NCBI RefSeq assembly: GCF_050611725.1
Contig: NZ_JBODJB010000001.1
Location: forward strand, 620,001-684,000
From: Ferruginibacter sp050611725
GTDB taxonomy: Bacteria; Bacteroidota; Bacteroidia; Chitinophagales; Chitinophagaceae
Direction: 5' to 3'
Length of the DNA: 64,000 nucleotides
Of the stretch, positions 50,712-59,180 are shown in pieces. The stretch's first letter is position 1; each line of letters starts with the position of its first letter. Position numbers and translations under genes: made by a program. The notes beneath the pieces were generated by a model, which ran no database searches, had not been told where the DNA came from, and saw only the letters and a list, made by a program, of their open reading frames with translations.

Positions 50712-53030
50712 TTACTTTCCTATAAAAACTTGTTTACTATTCCATTTCAAACCATCAAATATTTGTAAAACATAAACCCCCGATGGAATATTATTTACAT
50801 TAATTGTAATTGGCCTTGTATCTGCTGAAATTTTTTGTGACCGATATACTCTTCCCAAATTATCAATAACTTTTATCGCTTTTACATCTTGGATATTGAC
50901 ACCAATATTAATTGCAGTATTTGATAATTTACCCTTTAAAAAGATTTTATCATTATTAATTACAGCAACCGGTCTTTGTCCCGGAGGATTACCTCCTGTA
51001 CAACTTCTTTTAAGTGTCGGCCCTGTAACAGTCATTGTTCCGCAAGGAGTAATTGCTTCTACTTTAAAAGTATGATTTGTAGTGCCACAACTTGGTAAAG
51101 TTAAAGGGTAACCAATGGTATCGGTAGTAGTTAGTTTAAGCACATTATTAATGTACCATTTATAACTGGTAGCAGCGGGTACTTTTTTAACTTTAGCTCT
51201 AAAAGTTAAATTATTAGTTGAACTACCGGGAGAATTTGGATCAAATACTATTGATTCTATAGGGAAATAGAATGCACCTGTTCCTACTATAATATTTTTT
51301 GTAATTGGAGTCGGCACTTGCCCACATGAATTTGCAATAGTAGCAGATAACGTTACTATTCCATTGATAATTTTTGTAAGTGTAACAGAGTTGCCTGATG
51401 GACTTAGGCTTACAATTCCTGATGGATTTACACTCCATGTTATAGTAGTACCAACTGGAGCATTGATTGTAAATGTTTCTGATGGTGTACAGAAAGAAGG
51501 TACACCACTAATACTTAAATTACTTTCTATTGCTTTTGAAACAGCTTTGCATGCATTTAGTCGTCCATATCCAAAGTCATTATCAAAACCAGATGCCCCC
51601 ATATCAGTTGCTGTATTTCTTAAAATATTTGCCACTTCATTTTCATTTAAAGCTGAGTTAGCAGAAAGAATTAGCGCTGCTACACCTGCTACCTGTGGAC
51701 AAGCAGCAGATGTTCCTCCAAATGTGTTTGTATAGTTCCCAGACGTATATCCATTGTTTCCCATTCTATCAGTAGCTGCAACATCTCCCCAATTATTTAC
51801 ATCTCCAGTAGGAGTTACTAAATCTAAAGATGCGCCTCCGCAACTATAATTCCACAATGTTCCAGATTTATCGACTCCACCAACACTAATAACACCATTT
51901 ACATTTCCAGGAAATCTAGCTGTTCTATCATAGGCATTACCAGAAGCAAATACAACAATACTACCTTTTCCACCTCTTCCATTAATTCTTGCATTTTGTA
52001 TTGCGTTAGCTATTACATCAAAATATGCAGAGGGATCTCCAAATCCCCAAGAGTTACTTAATACATCAGCTTGACCCTGATTCCAAGCCCAATTAATTGC
52101 AGCCGCAAGGTCATTTTGCGTTTCACCGCCGTAGAAAATGTTTACAGGAACAATTTTAACCAATGGGGCTATTCCTGAAATACCAATATTATTATCTTTT
52201 GTTGCAGCGACAATACCTGCACAAGCTTGACCATGAGCACTTCCTCCTCCAACCGGTTTACCATTGCCATTAGGATCCCTTGGTGTATATCCAGCCAATA
52301 CTCTTCCTGTCATATCTTCGTGTTCTTCAACTCCTTGATCTATCACTGCTACTTTAATATTACTGTTCCCTTGTGTCATAGCCCATGCTCCTTCAACATT
52401 TATATCCATTCCTGCAACACCCCCATTTTGACCAGTATTTTTTAAGTAATATTGACTAGTAAACAATGGATCGTTTGTGTATTTTTCTATTGGAGTCCAA
52501 AAATTAGGATGGCACCAATAGGAATTTCCAGATTCATAAAATTGATTCGCCAAATCAAAAATCTGTTCGTTATTTATACCTGTAGCGATTTTATAAAAAG
52601 TATCAATAATATTATTGGGGGCTGCAATAGTTGTAGCAAATGATGGAGTAATGCCGTTTTTTGATTTATACAAAATTTCATTTGTTGGGATTATTGGCAT
52701 TAAACTACCCATATACATGGCATACCACACAAATCTTGTTTGAGAATTGTTCTTCAAAGCATCTATAGCAGCAGCTCCTAAAGATGTATTCTTTAGCTGA
52801 AGCTTTATAACACCAAAATCTGTTTGGATTTGATAATTATTAAAATAGCTCCCATAAACAGGTTGCACCACGTTTGTAAAATATGAATTTATTTCTGTGT
52901 TAGGAACAACTAAAATATAATTTCTGTCTTCATTTAAATATATTTTCTTGTTATCGGAATAGTAAAAATTTTGTGCATAAGAAGTATACGCAAATAGCAA
53001 AAAAATAAACACATAAACAGTTTTTTTCAT
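50712..53030 (-). CDS. S8 family subtilase with T9SS sorting domain
   Basis: A 772-residue secreted serine protease. Signal peptide (to about 19, YTSYAQ); N-terminal region (20-190); catalytic Asp in KVAVIDQGVEEHED, His in GGGSAHGQACAGIVAA, Asn-type oxyanion part in VLSNSWGFGD and Ser in FGGTSAACPQVAGVAALIL; PKD/Ig-like beta domains (about 490-680); and a C-terminal T9SS type A domain (VKAIKVIDNLGRVYRSQKI ... IPSGVYVLQIFDG). It would be exported and released or attached at the surface. Confidence 0.95.
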   Translation of the reverse strand: MKKTVYVFIFLLFAYTSYAQNFYYSDNKKIYLNEDRNYILVVPNTEINSYFTNVVQPVYGSYFNNYQIQTDFGVIKLQLKNTSLGAAAIDALKNNSQTRFVWYAMYMGSLMPIIPTNEILYKSKNGITPSFATTIAAPNNIIDTFYKIATGINNEQIFDLANQFYESGNSYWCHPNFWTPIEKYTNDPLFTSQYYLKNTGQNGGVAGMDINVEGAWAMTQGNSNIKVAVIDQGVEEHEDMTGRVLAGYTPRDPNGNGKPVGGGSAHGQACAGIVAATKDNNIGISGIAPLVKIVPVNIFYGGETQNDLAAAINWAWNQGQADVLSNSWGFGDPSAYFDVIANAIQNARINGRGGKGSIVVFASGNAYDRTARFPGNVNGVISVGGVDKSGTLWNYSCGGASLDLVTPTGDVNNWGDVAATDRMGNNGYTSGNYTNTFGGTSAACPQVAGVAALILSANSALNENEVANILRNTATDMGASGFDNDFGYGRLNACKAVSKAIESNLSISGVPSFCTPSETFTINAPVGTTITWSVNPSGIVSLSPSGNSVTLTKIINGIVTLSATIANSCGQVPTPITKNIIVGTGAFYFPIESIVFDPNSPGSSTNNLTFRAKVKKVPAATSYKWYINNVLKLTTTDTIGYPLTLPSCGTTNHTFKVEAITPCGTMTVTGPTLKRSCTGGNPPGQRPVAVINNDKIFLKGKLSNTAINIGVNIQDVKAIKVIDNLGRVYRSQKISADTRPITINVNNIPSGVYVLQIFDGLKWNSKQVFIGK

Positions 53031-53048
53031 ATTATTAATTTTTAAGAA

Positions 53049-53375
53049 TTACTGTGGCTTTATATCATAAATAGATTTTTGAATAAGTGGGAGTATAAGC
53101 CCATTACATACCATTTCCTCTCCGGCAGAAATATTTTTTCTTATTTTAAACAAAACTTTAGTGTTTGGTAATTTATATGCAGGGGGCAGTGATGCAGTTA
53201 TTAGTGAATCTTTAATGCCATTTGCATTTTGATATTTTACTATATACGGAAACCCTTTTGGAGTAGTACATTCATTAATTCCTCGTACAACCTCTCCTTG
53301 ATATTCAATATCTTCTTTTCTACAGCCAATTATACATAGAACTGTAACAATAAATACCGCTAAGTACTTTTTCAT
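53049..53375 (-). CDS. Small lipoprotein, function unknown
   Basis: A 108-residue protein with a lipobox (FIVTVLCIIGC, Cys at 18). The mature part of about 90 residues has two further cysteines (ECTTPKGFPY, MVCNGLIL) and a short beta pattern. It sits 18 bases upstream of the subtilase gene, on the same strand, and so is likely cotranscribed with it; a role as an inhibitor or assembly partner of the protease is possible but only inferred from position. Confidence 0.75.
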   Translation of the reverse strand: MKKYLAVFIVTVLCIIGCRKEDIEYQGEVVRGINECTTPKGFPYIVKYQNANGIKDSLITASLPPAYKLPNTKVLFKIRKNISAGEEMVCNGLILPLIQKSIYDIKPQ

Positions 53376-53494
53376 TTTAATAGTTTTAAATATTTGTGAT
53401 AAGGTTAAGTGTTATATGTAAATAACACCATTGTATATAGTTAAGATGCAAATATTTGAAAAAGGTTGCAAACAAATAAAAATAATTTTTAAAC

Positions 53495-53523
53495 AAAAAA
53501 AGCCACCGCTCTACGCAGTGGCT
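53495..53523 (-). terminator. Intrinsic terminator of the acyl-CoA dehydrogenase gene
   Basis: Nine-base stem (53501-53509 with 53515-53523, one mismatch), five-base loop; on the minus strand a T run follows. Confidence 0.8.
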
Positions 53524-53550
53524 TCTCAAATCAACCAACACAAAAAATTC

Positions 53551-55344
53551 TTATAAATGATACTTGCCTTCTGCAATTAACTTATCTGCAATTCTTCTTC
53601 TTGCGTCTTTCGCATTGTATGGTGCCGCTTTTGTAAAACGTTTCAATCCTAATAGCATCATTCGTTGTTCATCCCCGCTTGCAAAAGCATTAATGGCTTC
53701 TTTCCCTGCTTTGTTGACGTTGTCCAATGCATCATTCAAATAGCAATGCAACATATCATTCTGTATTGTTACCGCAGCTTCACCTTGTTTGTCAGTTAAT
53801 TTCATCACTCTTAACAAAGTACTTTCTGCAACAAATGTTTCATTCGCCATATCTGCAATGTTCATTAGTATTTCCTGTTCGTCAGAAAGCTTCATCATTA
53901 GTTTTTGAACTGCCGCGCCGGCAACCATTAAAATTGCTTTTTTCATATTAGCAATAGTTTTCTTTTCAGCAGCAAAAGGCGTTTCATCATCATTGCCAAA
54001 TTCAGGAATACTCATTAGTTCTTTTGATACAGCCATTGCCGGTCCCATCAGATCAAGCTTTCCTTTCATGGCTCTTTTCAATATCATGTCAACTGTCAAC
54101 AAACGGTTGATCTCATTCGTTCCTTCAAAAATTCTGTTGATGCGACTATCCCTGTATGCTCTCGTGATCATATACTCATCACTGAAACCATTACCGCCAT
54201 GTACTTGTACGCCTTCATCCACTACATAATCCAATGTTTCGCTACCCACTACTTTCAAGATAGCACATTCAACGGCGTATTCCTCCGCTGCCCCTAACAA
54301 TGCTTCGTTAAAAGGTTTGCCTGCATTCTGCAATTCAATTTCTTTATCATCGATCCATTTGCTGGTACGATACAAAGCAGATTCAGAAGTAAAAATTTTT
54401 ATCGCCGCTTCCGCTAGTTTATATTTTATAGCCCCGAAGTTTGCAATCGCTGTTTTAAATTGTTCTCTTGTTTTTGCGTACTCGATGGTATCTGTCAATG
54501 CCATTTTTGAAGCTCCTGTTGTAGCAGCACATAATTTCAACCTACCAATATTTAAAATATTAAAAGCGATGATATGTCCTTTACCAATTTCTCCCAATAA
54601 ATTTTCTACCGGAACTTTACAATCCTGAAAATACAATTGCACTGTCGATGAACCTTTGATTCCCATTTTATGTTCTTCCGGACCTTGTGTAAATCCTTCC
54701 ATACCACGTTCAACAATGAAACAGCTGAATTTATCACCATCGATCTTTGCAAAAACTGTATAGATATCTGCAAAACCACCATTGGTGATCCAACATTTTT
54801 GTCCGTTCAGAATATAATGTTTCCCATCTGCCGATAATACCGCAGAGGTTTTTGCACTCAATGCATCGCTGCCACTATTCGGCTCCGTTAGTCCATAAGA
54901 TCCTTTCCATTCTCCGGTAGCCAATTTTGGAATATATTTTTTCTTTTGTTCTTCAGTACCAAAATATAATATGGGCAAAGTGCCGATACCGGTGTGTGCA
55001 GCAATCGCAACACTAAAAGAAAAACCGCCACCCAATCCTTCATTCACTAAGGTTGCTGTGATAAAATCTTTTCCCAGTCCGCCAAACTCTTCGGGAACGG
55101 CCGTTCCGAGCAATCCCTGTTCACCCGCTTTGTCCATCAATGCAGGCATCAGCCCTGGTTCCAGTTTATCTATTCTATCTACTATTGGTAAAACCTCACT
55201 CTGCAAAAACTGTATGCACATTTCTTTTACCATTACCTGTTCCTCGTTAAAATCTTCGGGAGTAAAAGTATCGTAAGCATTGCTTTCTTTGATTAACCAT
55301 TCGCCACCTTTAAGTGGTATAGTGGTTGATGATGTTGTATTCAT
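53551..55344 (-). CDS. Acyl-CoA dehydrogenase
   Basis: A 597-residue flavoenzyme of fatty-acid beta-oxidation. Typical blocks: GGLGKDFITATLVNEGLGG, GSYGLTEPNSGSDALSAKT, YILNGQKCWITNGGFADIY, FNILNIGRLKLCAATTG and the VQVHGGNGFSDEYMITRAYRDSRINRIFEGTNEINR region with its catalytic-base position. It has the long C-terminal extension (about 450-597) of the larger ACAD type. Start set at ATG 55344 (MNTTSSTTIP). The MarR gene lies upstream on the same strand; the two are separated by a 30-bp perfect palindrome. Confidence 0.94.
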   Translation of the reverse strand: MNTTSSTTIPLKGGEWLIKESNAYDTFTPEDFNEEQVMVKEMCIQFLQSEVLPIVDRIDKLEPGLMPALMDKAGEQGLLGTAVPEEFGGLGKDFITATLVNEGLGGGFSFSVAIAAHTGIGTLPILYFGTEEQKKKYIPKLATGEWKGSYGLTEPNSGSDALSAKTSAVLSADGKHYILNGQKCWITNGGFADIYTVFAKIDGDKFSCFIVERGMEGFTQGPEEHKMGIKGSSTVQLYFQDCKVPVENLLGEIGKGHIIAFNILNIGRLKLCAATTGASKMALTDTIEYAKTREQFKTAIANFGAIKYKLAEAAIKIFTSESALYRTSKWIDDKEIELQNAGKPFNEALLGAAEEYAVECAILKVVGSETLDYVVDEGVQVHGGNGFSDEYMITRAYRDSRINRIFEGTNEINRLLTVDMILKRAMKGKLDLMGPAMAVSKELMSIPEFGNDDETPFAAEKKTIANMKKAILMVAGAAVQKLMMKLSDEQEILMNIADMANETFVAESTLLRVMKLTDKQGEAAVTIQNDMLHCYLNDALDNVNKAGKEAINAFASGDEQRMMLLGLKRFTKAAPYNAKDARRRIADKLIAEGKYHL

Positions 55345-55370
55345 ATGGAATCGTTTTTTTTGTGTTAAGA

Positions 55371-55407
55371 ATAGACCATAGTCCATGGACTATGGTCTAT
55401 GGTCTAT
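55371..55407. repeat. 30-bp perfect palindrome plus extra repeat unit
   Basis: 55371-55400 is a perfect palindrome centred on ccatgg, made of tatggtct words; an extra tatggtct unit follows to 55407. It lies between the MarR stop and the acyl-CoA dehydrogenase start. It could be an operator, a terminator or a palindromic repeat; the tandem words favour the last. Confidence 0.75.
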
Positions 55408-55410
55408 TAG

Positions 55411-55851
55411 CTATTTCAAATTATCGTATACTTTTTGAAGCACTTCTTTTGCAATCTCTATCTGTCCATGTGTAACACCTTCCAATGCTTCATTCAAGGT
55501 TTGTGTAGCAACATCTATTGTTTGCTCCTGTAAAACCTCTGCTTCTTTTGTTAAATAGATCAGGTTAATTCTTCTGTCATCTTTTGAAGCAACCCTTTTT
55601 ACCAGTTTCAATTTTTCCAGGTTATCTACCAACCTTGTAATACTTGGTTTATCCCTGAAAGTTGCGTCGCATAATTGCTGCTGGCTCATTCCATCTTCCT
55701 TCCATAAATGGTACAACACACTCCACTGCTCAATGGTGATGTCAATATTCGCTTGTTTAAAATTTTTCTGCAGTCTTCTAGCAATCGCAGTACTGGCTTT
55801 ACCTGTTATAAAGCTGTACAGTTCTCCTTTCTTAAATTGGTTGTTTGGCAT
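55411..55851 (-). CDS. MarR family transcriptional regulator
   Basis: A 146-residue winged-helix regulator: IEQWSVLYHLWKEDGMSQQQL, FRDKPSITRLVDNLEKLKLV (recognition helix), KDDRRINLIYLTKEA (wing) and a C-terminal dimerisation helix. Start placed at ATG 55851 (MPNNQFKKGEL); the longer reading frame upstream is only repeat-derived and low-complexity sequence. An inverted repeat at 55851-55872 covers the start codon and would suit self-repression. It probably controls the acyl-CoA dehydrogenase gene downstream. Confidence 0.93.
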   Translation of the reverse strand: MPNNQFKKGELYSFITGKASTAIARRLQKNFKQANIDITIEQWSVLYHLWKEDGMSQQQLCDATFRDKPSITRLVDNLEKLKLVKRVASKDDRRINLIYLTKEAEVLQEQTIDVATQTLNEALEGVTHGQIEIAKEVLQKVYDNLK

Positions 55852-55872
55852 ATAGTTGTTTAGGCAACTATA
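55851..55872. promoter_or_regulatory. MarR-type operator at the start of its own gene
   Basis: Inverted repeat tatagttg-N6-caactata; the inner tagttg/caacta arms resemble the common MarR box. It overlaps the start codon of the MarR gene. Confidence 0.7.
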
Positions 55873-55926
55873 TAAAGTTACAAATAAGTTTGAACTCCCA
55901 AAATTTATTTTTTGCTTCCGGCTATA

Positions 55927-55967
55927 GTTTTTCATGGCGACATTGTTGCGTCGCACACTTGTACCGC
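55927..55967 (-). repeat. Dispersed GTACAAG...CCATGAAAAAC repeat, copy 4
   Basis: About 41 bp on the minus strand, in the spacer between the divergent MarR and glycosyltransferase genes. It ends 2 bases before a TACCTTTG -7 element (55969-55976) of the glycosyltransferase promoter and supplies a GTTG -33-like element (55945-55948). Confidence 0.75.
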
Positions 55968-55983
55968 ATACCTTTGGGCAACA

Positions 55984-57123
55984 ATGACTTGGATCATTAT
56001 TATTATCGTTGTACATCTGCTGATCATTTACGGAGCCCTTCTTGTTTACTACAGACAAGGGTGGTTAGGTATTCCTGTGGTCAGTGGTCTGTCGTCTGTG
56101 GCTCAAACCAAAATTACTGTGATCATTCCGGCAAGGAATGAAGAGGCTAATATCAAAGTTTGTCTTGACTCAATCACAGCTCAATCTTACCCTAAAGAAT
56201 TATTTGAAATAATTGTGGTGGATGATTTTTCAGCAGATAATACCGCAGCGATCGTATCACAATATCCAAACGTACAATTGATCTCATTGAAAGACTTTGT
56301 TGCTGATAAAATAAATTCTTATAAAAAGAAAGCAATTGAAATAGCCATTCAACATAGCAAAGGAGAATTAATTGTAACAACCGATGCAGATTGCGTTGTT
56401 CCAAAAAATTGGTTACAAACCATTGCTTCATTTTATGAAAAAGAAAAACCGGCTTTTATTGCAATGCCGGTTTTAATAAGTAGTGGAGGTAAATTCATAG
56501 AAATTTTTCAGGCATTGGATTTTATGACATTGCAAGGAATTACCGGAGCATCGGTGAATAAAAAATTTCACAGCATGTGTAATGGTGCAAATCTTGCATA
56601 TACCAAACAAGTATTTTACGAAGTAGACGGATTTAAAGGCATTGATAATATTGCCAGCGGCGATGATATGTTATTGATGCATAAAATATTTGAACGTTAT
56701 CCTGATAAAATAAAATTTTTAAAATCGCAGGATGTAATCGTAAAAACAAATCCCGTACAATCTGTTAAAGAATTTTTTAACCAACGGATTCGCTGGGCCA
56801 GCAAAGCAGATAAATACAATGACAAGAGAATATTACCAGTATTGATATTGGTATATTTTTTAAATGTGATGATGTTGATACTGCCGTTTATACTTTTATT
56901 TGATGATCCATCTTTCTTAATGATTGAAGTATGTATTTTGCTATTCGTTCTTAAAATATTGATAGAAGTATTTTTCCTCTATCCTGTTGCAACATTTTTT
57001 TGTAGTAAAAAATTATTGCGTAGGTTTCCCATTGCACAACCTTTTCATATAGCATATACTGTCATTGCAGGGTGGCTGGGCAAATTCGGATCTTACAAAT
57101 GGAAAGATAGACAAGTAAAATAA
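55984..57123 (+). CDS. Family 2 glycosyltransferase, membrane-bound
   Basis: A 379-residue processive-type GT2. N-terminal membrane segment (MTWIIIIIVVHLLIIYGALL), Rossmann-like domain with TVIIPARNEEANI, VVDDFSADNT and the metal motif TTDADC, then ASGDDMLLMHKIF and the QxxRW motif NQRIRWASKADK, followed by three C-terminal membrane segments. Members polymerise or add sugars at the inner face of the membrane for exopolysaccharide or glycolipid. Start chosen at ATG 55984, just after the -7 element at 55969-55976. The codons around 56083-56110 carry a gtggtctgtc low-complexity stretch. Confidence 0.9.
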   Translation: MTWIIIIIVVHLLIIYGALLVYYRQGWLGIPVVSGLSSVAQTKITVIIPARNEEANIKVCLDSITAQSYPKELFEIIVVDDFSADNTAAIVSQYPNVQLISLKDFVADKINSYKKKAIEIAIQHSKGELIVTTDADCVVPKNWLQTIASFYEKEKPAFIAMPVLISSGGKFIEIFQALDFMTLQGITGASVNKKFHSMCNGANLAYTKQVFYEVDGFKGIDNIASGDDMLLMHKIFERYPDKIKFLKSQDVIVKTNPVQSVKEFFNQRIRWASKADKYNDKRILPVLILVYFLNVMMLILPFILLFDDPSFLMIEVCILLFVLKILIEVFFLYPVATFFCSKKLLRRFPIAQPFHIAYTVIAGWLGKFGSYKWKDRQVK

Positions 57124-57146
57124 AGTGAAGTTTTTTATCTTACACT

Positions 57147-58196
57147 ATGCAACAGCAAACCTATTTAAATCAGATCTGGCAACGACTAAAAAAAAACATG
57201 TCGGCTATGTTCGGATTGATCATTCTTGCTATTGCATTTTTGGTTGCGGTATTTGGTTATTTGATTGCCCCGGATAGCAGTCCTAATGCAGATTTACAGA
57301 CGGTTGAGATTCAGGCAAAGAAACCCGGTTACTCTCAACTCTTTTTGAAAACACCGGATCAAAAAGAAATTCCGATAAAAGATTATCAGATAAAAAACGA
57401 TTCTTTAATTGTAAATAAGTTCATTGATGATGATACATCTGTAGTTCAATATTATTCAATCAATCAAGTTACCAATAATCATCCGGAAAAAATAAAAGAA
57501 CATGTCTTTACAAAAAAATATTGGTTAGGTACCGATAAATTCGGCAGAGATATTTTAAGCAGATTAATTATCGGCACAAGGGTTAGTCTGGCCGTGGGCT
57601 TAATTGCTGTTGTTATATCGCTTACTATCGGTATTATTTTAGGAACATTTGCCGGATACTACCGTAAATGGGTAGATGCAGTTATTATGTGGTTGATCAA
57701 TGTTGTGTGGAGTATTCCTACATTATTACTGGTATTTGCCATTACACTGGCATTGGGTAAAGGTTTCTGGCAAATATTTATTGCAGTAGGGTTAACCATG
57801 TGGGTAAATGTAGCCCGTTTGGTACGTGGGCAAATAATGGCCATTAAAGAATTAGAATATGTACAAGCCGCTAAGGCATTGGGTTTCACAGATCTTAGAA
57901 TCATTGTAAAACATTTGCTGCCAAATATTATCGGGCCAATATTAGTGATAGCTGCAAGCAATTTTGCAACTGCTATCATTATCGAAGCCGGATTAAGTTT
58001 TTTAGGAATCGGCGTTCAACCACCACAACCTAGCTGGGGACTAATGATAAAAGAGAATTATAATTTCATCATCACACATAATCCTATGCTTGCACTGATA
58101 CCTGGACTTGCGATCATCCTTTTAGTACTAGCTATTAATTTATTGGGAAATGGGTTGAGGGATGCAACGGATGTAAGGAGTACGACGACGATTTAA
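57147..58196 (+). CDS. ABC transporter permease, DppC/OppC type
   Basis: A 349-residue inner membrane permease of the oligopeptide/nickel uptake class. N-terminal OppC_N segment (LKKNMSAMFGLIILAIAFLVAVFG), a long periplasmic insertion (about 50-125), then KYWLGTDKFGRDILSRLIIGTRVSL and the permease core with the ATPase-contact motif EYVQAAKALGFTDLRIIVKHLLPN and FATAIIIEAGLSFLGIG. The partner permease, ATPases and binding protein are not in the window, so this gene is separated from the rest of its transporter, although such distribution is common in Bacteroidota. It follows the glycosyltransferase by 23 bases. Confidence 0.94.
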   Translation: MQQQTYLNQIWQRLKKNMSAMFGLIILAIAFLVAVFGYLIAPDSSPNADLQTVEIQAKKPGYSQLFLKTPDQKEIPIKDYQIKNDSLIVNKFIDDDTSVVQYYSINQVTNNHPEKIKEHVFTKKYWLGTDKFGRDILSRLIIGTRVSLAVGLIAVVISLTIGIILGTFAGYYRKWVDAVIMWLINVVWSIPTLLLVFAITLALGKGFWQIFIAVGLTMWVNVARLVRGQIMAIKELEYVQAAKALGFTDLRIIVKHLLPNIIGPILVIAASNFATAIIIEAGLSFLGIGVQPPQPSWGLMIKENYNFIITHNPMLALIPGLAIILLVLAINLLGNGLRDATDVRSTTTI

Positions 58197-58214
58197 TTTA
58201 ACTGAAAATTATAT

Positions 58215-58329
58215 GAGCTACAAGCCACAAAGGACAAGTCAATTAATTTCTTGGAACCTACAATTTGTCGTTATAGAAATGAAGCCGTTAACCACGTGCT
58301 TGTCCCTTGCGTCTTGTAGCTTGTGGCTC
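58215..58329. repeat. Inverted cttgtccc-type repeat pair, copy 2
   Basis: A left arm at 58215-58238 and a right arm at 58299-58329 are partly complementary (about 24 bases) around a 60-base loop. The right arm equals the repeat at 28580-28610 with four differences. It lies between two convergent genes. Confidence 0.7.
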
Positions 58330-58343
58330 TATGCCTTATAACA

Positions 58344-58823
58344 TCAACTCTCTTCTTCCTTCGCTACCTGCACATTTCTGTTAAATCCTTCCTCTAAAGA
58401 AATCAACGTTTCTGTTCTTTCAATGCCTTTTATTTTTTGTAGCTCATCGTGTAGTACATGTCTTAATTGTGAAATGTCTTTACAAACAATTTCAATGAAC
58501 ATACTGTAATTACCGGTTGTATAATTCAACCTTACTATTTCGGGTATCTTTTTTAATTCTTCTGCAACATTATCGTACAAACTACTTTTTTCAAGATAGA
58601 CCCCTACAAAAGCTGTAATATCATATCCAATTTTTTTTACATCTACATCTAATTTTGTACCTTTAACGATACCATATTCCTGTAGTTTTTTAATACGCAC
58701 ATGAATGGTACCTCCGCTGACAAATAGTTTCTTACCAAGGTCAGCATAAGAGATCTCTGCAGTTTCCATCATCTCCTGAATGATCTGCAGATCTAGTTTG
58801 TCAAGATTTAATTTTGACGCCAT
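58344..58823 (-). CDS. Lrp/AsnC family transcriptional regulator
   Basis: A 159-residue regulator. HTH at about 5-55 (LDLQIIQEMMETAEISYADLG, LFVSGGTIHVRIKKLQEYGIV) and RAM ligand-binding domain (about 70-150: DITAFVGVYLEKSSLYDNVAEELKKIPEI, VCKDISQLRHVLHDELQKI, GIERTETLISLEEGFNR). It senses amino acids or related metabolites. The 158 bases between its start and the tandem RNA units hold AT-rich sequence only. Confidence 0.93.
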   Translation of the reverse strand: MASKLNLDKLDLQIIQEMMETAEISYADLGKKLFVSGGTIHVRIKKLQEYGIVKGTKLDVDVKKIGYDITAFVGVYLEKSSLYDNVAEELKKIPEIVRLNYTTGNYSMFIEIVCKDISQLRHVLHDELQKIKGIERTETLISLEEGFNRNVQVAKEEES

Positions 58824-58981
58824 AAAAATAATTTATATTCGTAAATTTTAAACAATATACTATTTTTTTTGAATAATATCTATATTTTTAAAATATTTTA
58901 TGAAATATTACTAATATATTGGCATTTTGTTTAGATTTGCATAATCAATCCTGAAAGCAATCAGGGAAAGATCTTAAAAAT

Positions 58982-59143
58982 TGTGGGGTGATGAAATTTT
59001 TGGCAGACATGCCCTCTTGTCTCGGGGGTGAGGATAACAGGATAAATATAGCATAGAGCCGGGAGCAATCCCGACCAGGGTCGACCACTGAACTTTGTGC
59101 TACAACTAACTGCCTCGTGGAGGTTCGATCCCTCCCCCTACAG
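58982..59143 (+). ncRNA. tRNA-like structured RNA, unit 1 (GTC anticodon, giant variable region)
   Basis: A 162-base molecule that folds as a tRNA with an insert. Acceptor: 58982-58988 with 59136-59142 (7 bp, one G-U) and G at 59143. T8-G9; D arm 58991-58993/59008-59010 with GG in a 14-base loop. Anticodon arm 59012-59016/59024-59028, loop TTGTCTC with GTC at 59019-59021. T arm 59119-59123/59131-59135 with loop TTCGATC, the canonical T-loop. The variable region of about 90 bases is closed by TGAGG/CCTCG (59029-59033/59113-59117) and holds a 10-bp stem (59049-59058/59093-59102) around a GCAA-capped hairpin (59060-59073). Position 37 is T, not a purine as in normal tRNAs. I do not recognise it as any named RNA. 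Confidence 0.65.
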
Positions 59144-59147
59144 CTTT

Positions 59148-59180
59148 AGCCTTCGTTGAAAAACGGAGGCTTTTTTATTT
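59148..59180 (+). terminator. Intrinsic terminator of RNA unit 1
   Basis: Eight-base stem (59148-59155 with 59164-59171, one G-U), eight-base loop, T run. Nearly identical terminators end units 2, 3 and 4 (59345, 59543, 59741). Confidence 0.9.

Noticed and set aside
55852..56058. N-terminal extension of the MarR ORF
   Set aside because: It translates repeat copy 4 and the operator, has no conservation pattern, and a good ATG lies at the domain start.
58982..59143. Ordinary tRNA or tmRNA
   Set aside because: The variable region is about 90 nt and position 37 is a pyrimidine, unlike decoding tRNAs. No tag peptide reading frame or tmRNA consensus was seen.
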